The notes under the pieces: model-generated
What the model saw: the letters and a program-made list of their open reading frames with translations, nothing else
What the model was told of the DNA's origin: nothing
Database searches by the model: none
In this document: positions 10,100 through 22,216 of the stretch, in pieces
Position numbering within the stretch: position 1 is the stretch's first letter
How the letters are laid out: each line of letters starts with the position of its first letter
Program-made: the position numbers and the translations under genes
Assembly: GCA_000469685.2 (NCBI GenBank)
Contig: LS997563.1
Span: 21,088,687-21,152,686 of the forward strand
Direction of reading: 5' to 3'
DNA from: Haemonchus contortus
Taxonomy: Eukaryota; Nematoda; Chromadorea; Rhabditida; Trichostrongylidae
DNA length: 64,000 bases

Positions 10100-12050
10100 G
10101 AGAAAGAAAGGTCTGAGAGACAGATAAGAGCCACAGTTCTCGCTGTAGTTGAGCATTCGCAATGTCCACCAGATTTTCGCCAATTACAGGGCAAATATGA
10201 CCTACCGTCGTCGTTAAGTTACTGCATCTCAAAGGATGATGGAGAAAATCACCCACGAGCCTTAATCGGATCTCTTCAACAGCCACGTCTAGCTGCCATC
10301 ACTGCTCAGCTTTCATCAGTTCTTATCAAAACCTTGGCTAGACTATTCAGCGACACCCGTCGAAATTCAAAGTGCCTACGTTGTGGAAAACTAGCAAGAC
10401 TGCAAAAAGGAAGATACAAACGTTAATAGCTGTCAATTCGCCTACTGTTCGTGTCCTAAAAACTTCACACGAATCACTTCTAATTGGATCATTAGAATAT
10501 AAAAGAAGAGCAGTCATGCGCAAGCATAGTAGAGGGTTCAGTGTCGTCGGTTCCATTCACATTGTCGCAAATACCCATGTAGTATGGCGGGAAGACTGAA
10601 TGCTGTGGTGTCCTGCAATCAATGGATCGACGAATGCTTCAATACCGTCGAGACAGATGCAGTAATCAGAGTTTTCGGCAGCAAGGGTGTTTCCAGTTAG
10701 CAGCGAGGGTGTGCCGTAGCCTGTACAACAGTTTTTTGATCTGATTATAATCCTTTACACGAACTTTATCGCCAACGTGAAAACATACGTCCAACAAGGC
10801 GACACCACCAAAAAGCTTGGAAAAGCAGTTCACAATAATTTTGGATTATCCAGATTATGACGAAAAATAAAAGAGATGGCGGAGAATAGGCGAAGAAATC
10901 ACGAGAATCGGTGTTTCAAAAGGGATAAACGGCTTTAAAAAGTCGATAAAAACGAGTCTGAAGCAATAATAACAAAAATGGCGTAGAAGGGATGTTTAAC
11001 TATAAATGCGTACAGTAAGCAAAAATGCCTCTTACTGAAATTGAGTCTAGTCGCAGGCTAACAAGAACACGATTGACAGCAAAAGTAAAGTACTTTTTCA
11101 ATTGTCGTAAGGTAGAAACTAGGAAATCGAACGCAAAAAATTATAAGAGGGTAACAGATTAACAGTAAAACATTATCTCACCACTCATCGATCACTTGAT
11201 AGCATGCTGAACGTGCGAGTTCTGACGCGAATAGCGCAACGTGTATCGTCTCAGGAACTCGTCTGACATATCTTCGGTCGATGTACGTGGGCGTCGCTAA
11301 ATGGGGCTCCTATTATGCTCCAACTACTGCACTTTCCGGCCCGAAAGCATCCTTTGTGTTAAACGTGGAAGCCACTGCGTAATCCCGCAGAAGAACTTTA
11401 GGAACCATTTTTACGTTGAGCGGGACGAATATTTTTGATTTCTCTGACTACGTGTACCTAGGCCGAGAAGTCAACCTGGTAATCGACCTAGCTCCGGAGC
11501 CGAGCAAGACTGAACGCGCCTAGCGAGAATATTCGGAAATATCGAGGGGCAAAGGGGAAAGACAAAGACTGTACGACTCTGCACTCACCTTTTCGATATC
11601 ACTGCCTTTCCGCATTGACGTACTCCTCGGAGGCTTGGACTCCACGAAAGCAGGACTAACATACTAACAGCGTTGCTCTTGTGCTTTGAAGAGGATGATG
11701 CTCGGAATTTTCCCACACACGCAAGTGCAGGGGGAAATCCGGGGACGTCAAAATCTTGGAGATCAGATTGGCCTGATATGTTGTGCGACATAGTGATGAC
11801 CGTTGGCTAAAGCGGCTATGACAGTGTGATGGTCAGATTTCTTCCCAATGATCCTTATTGGAAGGAATCCTATGGTTCGTGTCCCTCGAGCGAGGACGAT
11901 TTACTAGACTACCCTGGCTTGCGAAAGGGAATGTTAGGGGCGCTGCTGGTGCTCGAGGAAATGGTGTTCAACGGAACAATTGTTGATACAGGTGATTGGA
12001 AGAAGGGAAAAATACAGAGAAAAAGGGACTCTTCCACTAGTCATTGAGGC
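10100..12050 (+). pseudogene. RTE-type reverse transcriptase, decayed fragment 2
   Basis: RTE pieces appear in the expected order on the plus strand. The linker before RT is at 10,170-10,290 (SQRMMEKI-like), then KCLRCGKL near 10,370 and CFNTVETDAVI near 10,635. VKTYVQQGDT lies near 10,780, VYLGREVN near 11,455 and the C-terminal FSHTRKCRG near 11,710. Frames change several times. The 10,860-11,390 interval is too degraded to read and may hold other sequence. It cannot encode a functional protein. Confidence 0.65.
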
Positions 12051-12829
12051 TGTATTCCATGACGAGATCACTTGAATGCTGCTCACTATATAGGCCACAT
12101 GCAAGCCTGCAAAGCTCCACCAAAGATACCCAGTGCGAGCAAAGAGGAGACAAAGAACCTCAAACTGACAAATAAGACAGATAAAAAACAAGGGGTTTTG
12201 AAGCACAGACAGCTTACAGCGGACAGCAACAAGCTGGGTTAAGTACAAATAAAGAACAAGGAGGTACTTGATTAGAAGTTAGCCTTACAGTGATAGAGTC
12301 ACAGAAGTTACTTTATCTCTCCTTACTTCTCTCCGCTCCTCCTTAAAGGTCAGCTGGGTACAGGAAAAAGGTTGGTTCCATTAATTAGTTGCAAACTGCT
12401 GAGTCTCTTCGTGAAATGAATGCTTGTGAATATACTTCGTGATCCTAGAGAAACTTCTATCCGCTACATACATAAGACACAAATTTTGCATAAGACAATT
12501 TTTGCATAAGACATGTTGATTAGGTGTTCAAAAAACTAGTGTAGCACCTTCTTTTAGCGTGCTACTCTTTACAATTGCTGGAGCTCTCGTTGTTTCTGGA
12601 TGCCTTGTTTCATTTTCACTATGGATGCTTTCAAGGAGAGCGCGAGGTCAGTGTTTGATTTAATTCTAGTTTATAATATGACCGGTCGCCCTGCTTCCGC
12701 CGGGCCTCGTCCCTTACTTTTATCAAGTGGTCAGGGAGGAGAGGCATGACTTTCATACAAAACTAAGTGCTGGAGTGCAGAGGAAGGGTAGCCGACCTGA
12801 CCTGTATTTTGAAATGGTTTTAGGCGAAA
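12051..12829. other. No recognisable feature
   Basis: Nothing in this interval shows a domain, TIR or splice-bounded exon that I can defend. Confidence 0.3.
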
Positions 12830-13045
12830 GAATATGGTTCCAAGCTAAGTCTTAGTAGGGGAGGAGCGGTGGAGTGGGAGTGGGATAATTACCTCGTGCA
12901 AAAAGCTACAATGGGGAATGAGCTGACTGATCATTTGACTCACCCACCTCGCTACCCCTTTTCTCCTTGGGCTCAGATCAAAAAACTGTATGTTCTCGGC
13001 TGAGAAAGGTTAATGAGCACAATTATGGGCTGACCTCTTTATGTT
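12830..13045 (-). repeat. Dispersed module D, copy 2
   Basis: The reverse complement aligns with 47,485-47,740. Shared blocks include 'tttcaacataa.gaggt', 'cattaac.tttctcagc.gagaacatacag', 'tgagtcaaatga' and 'accatattctttcg'. It ends directly against the head of the family H element at 13,046. Confidence 0.65.
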
Positions 13046-13460
13046 GAAATCAGTTGGGCTATGCACGCTAACGCGCGCATCGTGTTAATTGACAACTAAT
13101 TGTTCTGGATACGCAGGGCTGCGATTATGTAGTCAAAATCGACGCATAGAAGTTGTGCTCACCATCTCTATAGCAAAGTCTCGTAGAGGAAGGCATCCTC
13201 TTTCTTAGACGGGTCCTGCTCTCTTGGGTCATTTATCAGCTCTCATTAGTTATTATCACTTCGACTCCGTCACTCCCACATGCCACATGTCGTCCTGCCA
13301 CCCACCGTAAATGTTCCTATCCTGCCGCCTGTGATCCTACCAATTTTGAGTTTTCTAGGTCCATGGGAGCAGGAGTTCTCTATTCCGGTTAATTACACAC
13401 ACCGACACACACACACCGAAACACCAACAGACACATTTAGCAAATTATATATAGCAAGAT
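13046..13460 (+). mobile_element. Satellite-bearing element family H, copy 2
   Basis: The head 'ttgggctatgcacgctaacg' is at 13,051. The middle (13,110-13,190) matches the inverted copy at 22.83-22.98 kb. A single 127-bp-type unit lies at 13,275-13,380, then a CA-rich microsatellite at 13,395-13,435, and an A/T-rich 'tatatatagc' end near 13,450. This copy shows all modules in order and is the best guide to the family structure. Confidence 0.6.
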
Positions 13461-13741
13461 ACCAGTGTTTCAGTTGAGATAAGGTGACGTTATGAATGAC
13501 ACAGACTTGAGATTTCTCGATACACGAGGAAACTTTCCGATGCCGACTCATGTTTGCAGTTAGGATTTCCTTCACAAAGTTGATAAACAGCTTGATTACT
13601 GGAAGGCTAAAAAAGCCTAGATATGACGCAAATAATGTTTCTTCGGAGACAGCTTTCATCAGGACAAAAACTGAGGCTAGAGTGGCGGATGCGGTAGCTC
13701 TAAGTAGTTGCATGATAAGGGAACCTGCAATTTTGAGAATA

Positions 13742-14848
13742 TACAGGGTGCGCCATAAATATGGTAACAGCTTTTTGAATATCCGTAATTTTTTTGTTTG
13801 GAGTGTTTCTTCAAATCTGCACCTTCTCTTAAGCAGTTCCGTCTTTGTGCTCATTTGGAGAGTTTTTTTCGGAATCGCTCCTCATTTCAACACTTCTCAC
13901 ACTGACAGTCTCTTCAATTGCGACGCGTAGACGGATCGGCGACAAACCTCAAGACGGTCGTCTTGCCTCACATACAACTACCTTTCCGAATAGAATTGCT
14001 TGGGAAGAAGTACGCTACGAAACCTACCGAAATACCAGCAAAATGACTGCTGATTTGTTTGATGAGAAGAGTCTACCTCTAGTAAGTACAATTGTACCTA
14101 GATAAGATTTGAAAGCCCTGTAAGCACCTTGACAAGAATAAGTTGAAGAGAGTAAACAAATGCCGTTAGAGACCTCAGCGTATACGTATAATTCACACTT
14201 CGAGTGCTGAAGCCGCTGGGGAGAGTTAAATCGCCTCTCATAGTCATTTCCCCTCTTCGATGATAAGTTTCGCTAGAAGCTCTACCATCAGAGCTATACC
14301 GCAAATTTTGGACGAAAAAAACGGAATTTAATAAAAATCTATTGGGAAGGGTTCTTCTAAAAGGATGAGGCTGAGGATCAAAGGTTTTTTAGGGATGCGA
14401 TTTGAAAACTACGGCGCACCTCCTCTCGTTTGGGAATAGATCACGACTGGAGCTGAGGGAATCCTCGCGACATTATCCCAGCTTTCAATCCTCCTACTAA
14501 TTTCCCGGACCACAACGTGATGGGTGCTGGATATAGTTCATACTGAACAGAAAGAAAGCGTTTTCAGACGCATCAGTGTTGCTGCTCCTAAAAACCACTG
14601 AAAAAAGCTCGGGCTGGAGCTTCTCAAGAAACTCTGATGAAAAGATGCCTCGGCTGCCGCCGCCGATGAGTGGCCGAGGCATCTTTGAGCTATATTTAGA
14701 GCAGGAGACGTTTATATAGGTCCACTGTGTGTTCGTTCTGTAGACGCGATGTTTAGAAAATAACTCACATGTATACACCATGTATCAATATGAACTGCCC
14801 TTTTTGTAGCTCAATTCTTTTGTTACCATATTTATAGCGCACCCTGTA
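13742..14848. mobile_element. 1.1-kb TIR element with TA ends, Tc1/mariner-like, non-coding
   Basis: Inverted ends of at least 27 bp (TACAGGGTGCGCCATAAATA at the left; the right end is its reverse complement with one mismatch) begin and end in TA, the Tc1/mariner target. No transposase motif is visible on either strand, so it is probably non-autonomous. A related copy in opposite orientation lies at 28,855-29,828 and shares the internal sequence, for example the block at 14,180-14,300. The first 14 bp are shared with the transposase-bearing element at 19,867. Confidence 0.85.
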
Positions 14849-17041
14849 TATGGATGTAGCTCGAGTTCTCGGAAACTAGCAGATGTATAAAGTAGAAAGT
14901 CAAAACAAATGATACGAACAAGATAATGCTATCACACAAAAAATTGTCATCTCGAACTGAGATAATCTCTCTGCGTTCCTCTATATACATAAAGCATTGA
15001 ATTAGCCTGTCGCTGGTCAGCTTGTCGGTTTGCCGGTCTGAGATGCGTATGCCCTTCTGCGAAACTTCGCATGGATGAGTTAAAGGTAATTTTATGGAGA
15101 ACCCATCCCAAATCGAGATGCTTGGTTAAAGCTCAGAAGATAGGTTTGCACGACGACAGCGATAGCGGATATACAGCACAAATCATTCATTGTTCAGGTG
15201 TATTCTTCTCGATATTTCGTCTCCCTGTGTTGCACCACTGTACCAAGCAGATTACCGTAGCTGTACAAAGGGTGGCTTAATTGGTAAGAAGTTGGACTGG
15301 TAGGCATGATATCAAGTTTCGATTCCCTAATGCACGTGTTGTTTTGCTATTTCATGGAAGGCGTCCTAAACGTTTGCAAAATGTTTTTGGGCTCAATGAT
15401 GGCCCTCTGTGGAGCTCCCCCACATTTTAGGAACACTGAAGAGGTATTTTGGGGGAAGTCTCACAAGGTCGGCGGGTTTTGGGCAGAACTTCGGCCTCGG
15501 CGGGACGAACACTTGCTATCTGGGCACCGTACTCTATCCATCACAACCGACACCGTGCTTGCCATCGCCTTCTTGATTGGTTTTAAGGCATAGCTTATCA
15601 GCACTCACAAGTAAAATGTATTGAGCCGGTCAGCCAATATCAGCACTGAACCGCTAACGTGTAAACTACACAGTAAGACTGAAGCAGCGTGTACGAAAAC
15701 GGGTTCGGGTCCCGTCCGAGGCAGAAATTTTGTCCACAACTTGCCAACCATGTATGACTTTCGCATTGTGGCTACTACTGTGAAATAACAGTAGTTAACA
15801 AAACATCGAGTCAAAGCAAGTCCTATAAGGGAAGTTTTACTCGCCTATCATCAGCCTGATATGGGTATAGCCCCATTCGAGTGAAAGAGTAATCTCGAAA
15901 AATTGCTCGAAATGGCTTTTAAGGGCTTGACGAGACTGGTGCCAAAAAAAATATCGGTATCAAAACGCTATCAAACGTGTCGCCAGCGAGGTACTTGCTC
16001 GAAGGTGGTGTCATTGCACTTGTTGGAGGACTTTCTCCCTTGCAGCTTAACGTGTACAACCTAGGGAAGAAAGGAAGGTAATTAAGAGCTTCCAAAACAT
16101 ATATTTCGTGAAATGTAGCCTCCTACTTTGTGGACTGACCTATGAGCTTCAATTTTATGACGCTGGTGGGAGAGTTCATAAGAATGCGGTATCATGTCCC
16201 CGAACACCGCGTCGCGCTTGCCGCACCCGCCGGGTATCGCAGAAATGCGATAGAAGATTAGAGCGCACAATCTGCATATTAGGCAAACCTTCAATAATTA
16301 ACATTCGCTGGCGAATTTTATCAATTTAAATGCGGTCTCTATCGTTCATAAAGCGAAAGGAGGTATTTTGAATATTTGAGCCTAGTAAACATGAAAACAA
16401 GAAAGATTAAGAAGAAACAATCAAACCCAATGAAGAAAGCAGTGAACAAAAAATATGGTGTCCTGTCGATTGGCCGGCTGGCGGATTGGGTACGGTATAT
16501 TGCAGATTGAAACTGCGAGACAACTAGAAAAAGATTTGCCACATGCTGCAGAGCGAACGTCTTGCATCGGGGATAAGTTCCCCGCCCGAGTCTTAGAGTC
16601 CATAGCCTAATTCTATACGTCGAGTGCCAAAACGAGCCGCCCTACCTTTTGCCCTCTTGCGAGGAGGACAAATTTTGTTCCACCGCAACCAAGTGCCAAT
16701 ACAGAAATTAAGGGCGAGTGAGGAAGACCACGAACTTCCGAAGAAGCTTATTTTTCACTGATTGTGTTGTCTTGTCTGTTTGTAAGTGTCAGGTGCAAAA
16801 CAAGCGCACCGATCTGCCGGCCTCTAGAGATGGGGGTTATGTTGGAAGAATAAGTTATCAGTATAGGAATCTCATTGCACGAAAGTCATTCTTGCTGGAT
16901 GACACCTAACATCAACAAAGAATTCCTCATAGAGGCCAACTTGTTGGCGTGTTTAGGGTTTTGAGTCTAGTGGTGGTGTCAGTTCCCACGTTCACCTAGA
17001 GAAAGGGTTCCTTCACAATTAGTGGACTACCATATGCACAT
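14849..17041. other. No gene recognised; two tRNA-like remnants and one family H fragment
   Basis: At 14,978-15,050 a 'tatatacataaagc' block followed by 'gtcggtttgccggtc' looks like the TATATAAAGC/GTCGGT end of family H. At 15,268-15,330 there is a tRNA-like A box (TGGCTTAATTGG) and B box (GTTTCGATTCC), and at about 15,700 another B-box-like GGTTCGGGTCC. Neither folds into a full tRNA with a paired acceptor stem, so they are called remnants. The remaining short open frames have no recognisable domain. Confidence 0.4.
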
Positions 17042-17042
17042 A

Positions 17043-17900
17043 TTAGGTTGGAAGGAAAGTCCTGCAACAAAAAATTTGAAGCGTCAGCAATTTGTATCAA
17101 CAGTGTGAACACGGTAGCAAGAGTGATAATTTTGTAGGGCATTCCTCAGGTAATCAACACATGAGTAAATAAGGGCACGCGTGTGGGCTTTAGCAGCATT
17201 ACGGTAAATGAATGGACAACACCCGATTCGTACCATCACCTTCTACTAAGCACGCCAAGGGAAAAACGCGGGTGTAGCGGCTCAAATTATAAGCAACATA
17301 TTCAATGCTAGCACTGCTCACCGATCAACGGTCAACAATCGGTTGGATCGCTTCGCTGGAGGAGATACTAGCTTCGAAGTTACGCAAGCATCGTCCCTTG
17401 ATTCAATGGAGGTTGCAGGGATCCATCCACTATGAGTTGGTAAACGCAGACTAGATGGACACAGCTATCGGTTACCCCTATGAACCCCGAAATTTGGCTA
17501 ACAGGGTTCGAGAACGACGATCAAAACCATAAATCAGGTCCCTACAGAGGGTCAAGGCACGTCGAAATTTCGCTTTGAACACACGTCAAAAATTCAACGA
17601 TTCCAATTGGTTCCAGGTTGTTCATCAGTCGTGCTCCCCAGGTGTTGCTCCTTCTACCTACCATGCGCTCCGCCTTCTTGAGCATCCCGTTGTTGAAAAA
17701 AATTCGTAACTCAATGTGATCTGAAAACGGCAGTCAAGGACACTATTTCTCGAATGTGAAGATCGTATTCCTTCCGAGAGAGGCTCTGCTCAGAGGAGCT
17801 TTTCGAGCGCCCTCTACCGTAAGTCAAAGTAACTGCCGAGAGTTTGCACTATTTTGAATGTTCAGGGTATGAAGGCGTATCTATTCGGCTAGTGATAGTT
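17043..17900 (+). pseudogene. Mariner transposase relic with 5' TIR
   Basis: A TA target (17,041) is followed by a mariner-type end TTAGGTTGGAAGG. Downstream come an HTH-like piece (SYHHLL near 17,230; TAHRSTVNN near 17,320) and, after a deletion, the third catalytic region APSTYH.LRLLEH near 17,650. The acidic residue of this motif is replaced by T. Stops and frameshifts are frequent and no right TIR was found. The same family is present in inverse orientation at 37,480-38,237, and the two copies support each other. Confidence 0.6.
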
Positions 17901-18639
17901 GAAAAAATCAATTAGATTGGTATTGCTAGAATCCAGAATCATGCTAGGTGCGAGGGAGCTCTGTGGATAGTCAATATTGAGCCGAAAAACGTTTAACATG
18001 CGTTCAAGACGCATTTCACGGAAAAGCGAAACGAGAAGCGAGGAATCAAGGCGAGCGTGTGCATCAAGGAATCGAACTTTGATATTTTGCCTACCGAACC
18101 ACCATCTCACCAGCTCGCCACCGTTGCACAGCTACGGCTTTGATTGGTTCAGTAATCTGTTTGGTACAGTACAGGGAGAGATTGGTCCCATGACTTCAAT
18201 CACAGAGTCGTTTAACAGATTTGGATCTAGACGACATACGAAGTTGTATGCACATCTTATCTTGAATGGTCACTGAGACGAAAAACCTTGTCTGGTAAGG
18301 GGTAAGTCAAGGCAGGAAGAACGGCAGTGTTGAATGGTGTTTGATTGCATCTTCGTTATCCTCAAATGTTCCCAATATTGCGCGTTTCGCCCTGCTCCAG
18401 GGCTGCACTGCTCAAATAATGACCAACCATCTGTGAATTCCACCAAAGCTCACGTTCCAGGGCAGTTCAGAAAATCTTAGTATGGGAAACGTGCCCTGCT
18501 CAGACCTTTACTCGCACATCAACAACAGGTTTCACCTAAAGTTCACAGACAATCCTTCCCTCCTCGCACCCACAAAAATCCACGTGTACCCAGGTTTCTG
18601 AATGATACAGCCACCGATACTAACCAGAACAATTTTTGC
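17901..18639. other. No recognisable feature
   Basis: This interval between two transposase relics has no domain, TIR or convincing exon on either strand. Confidence 0.3.
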
Positions 18640-19190
18640 AGCTAAATGATTAAAAAGGGAGGAAGTTGCGCCCAATAATCAATTGGACCCCAATTGTTCA
18701 AGCTACCTCTACAAATATGATTGCCTAAGCTGATGAGAAGGCTATCAACAAGTTCCTGGTCGATTTGAGCTAAGCATCAAGCAGCATTACTTTCTTCAGC
18801 TCACTTGTGCTTCGGAACTGCTTGTTTCCTTCATAATCCATGGATCCATTCGTTTTCAATTGGATTCACATCAAGGATGTTAGCAGAACAGGACAAAAGG
18901 TCGCTTCGGTGCCGACTGAACCAGGCGTCGGTTTTCCGGCTGACATAGGTGGGAGCATCATCCAGCATGAATACGAGGTTCTCCTGCCGATTCTGACGAC
19001 AGAAAAGAGGTGGAGCAGCACATTTCGACTATACAACAGGAAGAGTTGGGCTCGTTCGAATTCGCCTGGAAAACTGAAGTTGATCTTTCTGAGACCGTGT
19101 TAGTGAAACCGGTTGCCACCTGAGCCAACGACGTTAAACTTTTCTTTGATCGGAAAAACAACCTGGAGAACGAAACCTCAAGAATTGTAA
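18640..19190 (-). pseudogene. Tc1-like transposase relic
   Basis: On the minus strand, 18,830-18,985 reads NLVFMLDDAPTYVS...AWFSRHRSDLL, then LDVNPIENEW. This is the second and third catalytic segment of a Tc1-family DDE transposase, which cuts and pastes DNA at TA sites. Upstream (about 19,000-19,080) a frameshifted piece of the core is visible. The N-terminal DNA-binding half and the terminal repeats are not recognisable, so it is a dead fragment. Confidence 0.65.
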
Positions 19191-19529
19191 AATAAACGAC
19201 AAAACATGAAAGGCACCTCATTTTATTAAATGCTGTTCCTTGCGAAAGCGACGCGGTTATCGCGATGCTCCTCGTTCATTAAGGGTACCCTCCTCTTTAT
19301 CGCTCAACCATGAACTTTGACTTAATTATATCGTTCCACACGTTTTATTCCACGGAATGTTAGAACTTGATTTTCATAAGACTTTGCCCACTTCGACGCT
19401 CCTCTTCAAACTTATCGCTTGTCCCTCTTCCGGAAATAAAGAAGGACGACCTAACGGAGGATGACCGTATTTCTTGTGACCCCGTACTCAGCGGGTTTCT
19501 AACGACATCGTCGACAACTGCGTGGCATC

Positions 19530-21240
19530 GGTCCGTGATGGGCGGAGCTCTCTTGAAGTGTTCAGTATTTAACACATAGGTTCACTAAGGTTCTAGAATG
19601 CGGAAATATGGGTGGAAGTAGCAGAAGAAATGAGGTTAAATCCTCGGAGTTGCTACTGTTTGCAGTATAGTGGGCGGTGCTGAGATCAAAAATCCTTGAC
19701 TCCGCTCAGAAACGTTCTAGAATGCGGGGAAAATTTACTAGGGAGATAGAACGAAAGTGGTCCAGTTCCCGATCTAGGCGGGGCTTGCGCCAGCGCGCGG
19801 AACTGAAATAAAAAATCGTCCCACTGTTCAAATACTTTCTAATACGCAGGTAACTGCGGCCAGAGGTACAGGGTGCGCCAAAATTACTTGCTCAGACTTG
19901 GAGAGTTTGCCCTACTGAATGCAGAGATGATCTATATATTGGCAGCGAATATGCTAGGCACTTCTTCTTGTATCATGAGCACGAACTTCGATCTTCAGCT
20001 TTAACTCCTTTCAAAATGGTTGGACCTCATCTTCTCAGACCCGCGACCCGCGATTATTCAGTTACACCAGATAGGTCGCTGTTCCAAAGCCATCGCAAAA
20101 CTATAAACCCAAGAAGAGCTGTGGACTTCACCATCAAACGATTCAACGAGCTCAGTACTACAGAGGACCGCCCGGAAAGGAAAGGGGAAAAAATAATTGC
20201 AACTCCCACAAGAAAGGTTAAAATTGTACGGGATATGGTGCGACGCAATCCGAAGAGGTCGATGAGGAAGATTCCCGAAAGCTGGGAATAAGTCATAGTT
20301 CCGCTCGACGCATAATTAAAGAGAAGCTGGGATTGACACCTTATCGATGCCGAAAGAAACACCTTTCCTTCGCATTTATGAAGAAAAACCGGATCCAGAA
20401 GTGCAAGATGCTCCTCAAACGGTTCGCGTCGGCGCGCCACCAAGACATTGTCTTCTCAGATGAGAAGCTGTTTACGTTGGAGTCGACCTCTAGCCGTCAA
20501 AACGATCGGGTGCCCTGCTCGACTGCTGAACAAGCTAGCGAGAGGGGAAGAATTCATGGACGCTTCGTACATGCAGAAAAATCATGGTTCGGGCAGCGAT
20601 CAAGCGACCGCTGATTTTCATCGACAGCGACGTTAAAACCTATGCGGAAGTCTATTTAGAGGGCATGCTGAAAAGCATTTTGCGACAAAATATCACTTTG
20701 GCTCTAGACCGTTTGTGTTCCAACAAGATTCAGCACCGGCTCATAGAACGGGGGTGACCCAGAAATGGTGCGGAGACACCCTCGAAGGATTTATCATTGC
20801 TCATGAATGTCCGTCAAATAGCCCTGATCTGAATCCAAATGGTTATTCCGTATAATCGCTATTGGAGAGCAAGTCCTGCTCTAAGCAACAATACTCAATG
20901 GATTCGTTGAAGAGGGACCTGCTCAGAGCATGGGAAGATTACCTCTAGAGTACCTTCGCGCCCCTTACGTATGAGGGCATGTGTCCGAGCTCGTGAAGGG
21001 ATTCCAGAGATTTGATTCGCCTGTGTGTAATGGCTTAATTAAATAAATTGTTATAGAAAAATTAGTTCTCAATCTCTCGTTAATCCGATTTTACAGCGGT
21101 GGATAATTGAGCAAGTAATTTTGGCGCACCCTGTAGAAGAAATGGATTCAAAGCCCAAAAGTGGGCAGGGGCAAGAGTAAAAAATCATAACGTTTCCTAA
21201 AAACGTTCGTGAATGCGGGAAAGCGGTAAGGTGCAGTACC
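19530..21240 (+). repeat. Minisatellite of ~115-130-bp units split by a transposon
   Basis: The phrase 'gttctagaatgcgg' recurs at about 19,591 and 19,707, in decayed form at 19,837 ('ttctaatacgc'), and again at 21,203 ('gttcgtgaatgcggg'). The associated 'gtgggcgg/gtgggcagg' and 'aaaaatc' blocks recur with the same spacing. The interval 19,867-21,135 is an inserted element. If it is removed, the third unit becomes continuous with normal length. Confidence 0.65.
19867..21135 (+). mobile_element. Mariner-superfamily element with 27-bp TIRs and decayed transposase
   Basis: Ends at 19,867 and 21,135 are perfect 27-bp inverted repeats (TACAGGGTGCGCCAAAATTA...), both starting with TA. Inside, in shifting plus-strand frames, are an HTH/linker piece (VRDMVRRNPKRS), the first acidic motif (VFSDEKLFTLE near 20,450), the second (FQQDSAPAHRT near 20,725) and the third (SPDLNPNGYSV near 20,820). 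The DLNP.xYSVW form suggests a maT-like or related clade rather than classic mariner (inference). Stops and at least three frameshifts inactivate it. Confidence 0.88.
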
Positions 21241-21466
21241 TTCATCGCAATTGCGGTGCAATGGCAAATTCATGATTTGCCGTGTTCGACGTATTCTTTG
21301 CTGAGAAGCACGCGTTGGTTTCCGGAGTTCAACTGATCTACGCATAAATATTCAGTGGTCCAAAGGAATCAGTGGTCGTGACTTCATCTCTTGATGTTAC
21401 AGTGGTAAAGCTAGAGATCAGAGCTGGTTCAGTATCATTATATAGATTTTGCGAGAATTTACAATA

Positions 21467-21483
21467 TTTTTGTTTCAGCAAGG
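21467..21483 (+). promoter_or_regulatory. Probable spliced-leader acceptor for the gene at 21,484
   Basis: 'tttttgtttcag' ends at 21,478, only 5 nt before an ATG that opens a chain of in-phase exons. In nematodes a consensus 3' splice site right before a start codon with no upstream exon is usually a trans-splice (SL) site. A cis-intron in the 5' UTR is the alternative. Confidence 0.55.
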
Positions 21484-21992
21484 ATGGCCGAAGAAGAAGG
21501 AGAGGTGAGGTAAAAAAAAGTAGATTCTTATGCAGGCACCTATGATTAGTGTTGATGCCGTTAAAACTTCCATTTCCTAGGTAGGATCATTATCGAAAAC
21601 CACCCTCTTCAGGCAGCATCACCGCAAAAAATGGACTCAGAAGCAATCAATCTCAGCGAATTCCAAGAGAAGGGTCCTCTGGTTATGCAAGCTAGAATGA
21701 AAGGGCGAATAGTATGTCATCTTAGAGTAGCTAGGGGTGTTGCAAAAGTGTTGATTCCTAGAAGCATGCACTCGACGACGACAAATCATTCAGTTTGAAA
21801 GAGGTTCAATTCTATCCACAGTACAACGAGATCTGCATTATTGGTTCGGATGTAGAACAGCTGGAAGGCGTAAGTTTGTTTTACAGCATTGACACACGCC
21901 CTATAACATGCATCCTTCTTCTCTAATTGTGTTTATTTAAGATGTCACAGCTTTCTATGCTCTCTGGAGAAAAATCTGCAGAACTTGCTAAG
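21484..21992 (+). CDS. Short-exon host gene, exons 1-4, function unknown
   Basis: Four exons, all phase 0, are bounded by GT/AG: 21,484-21,504 (MAEEEGE), 21,613-21,711 (33 aa, ...ARMKGRI), 21,762-21,869 (36 aa, contains FYPQYNEICIIGSDVEQLEG) and 21,942-21,992 (17 aa, MSQLSMLSGEKSAELAK). Introns are 50-108 bp, normal for nematodes, and donors are gtgagg, gtatgt, gtaagt and gtaggc. The 93 residues read so far are acidic and soluble with no signal peptide. I do not recognise the family. The chain continues past 21,992, and the only candidate terminal exon I can see is 26,644-27,258, also phase 0 (inference). A family H repeat occupies part of the intervening interval. Confidence 0.6.
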
Positions 21993-22216
21993 GTAGGCTG
22001 TTTTCGTTGTTTTCGCTCGTCAACGGTGGAGGGAAGAAGGAAAGACATGCAAAACAGTAAATAAGAAACGATGCAAAAGATCGTAGCTATGCCTTTTGGG
22101 GAAGAGATGGAAATGTTTGCGAAGCAGTAAGTTGTACCGCTGAAGTATATAGCGTGTATGAAGCGCGCTGAAATAACTCGACAAAGACGTGCACGTATCA
22201 AAGTTCACACTATCCT

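Noticed and set aside
15268..15340. tRNA gene candidate with TGGCTTAATTGG and GTTTCGATTCC boxes
   Set aside because: The acceptor stem is not complementary and the anticodon arm is unclear; probably a SINE head.
15625..15725. tRNA gene candidate with GGTTCGGGTCC B box
   Set aside because: No matching 5' acceptor stem pairs with GTCCGAGGC, and the D and anticodon arms do not fold; treated as a tRNA-like remnant.
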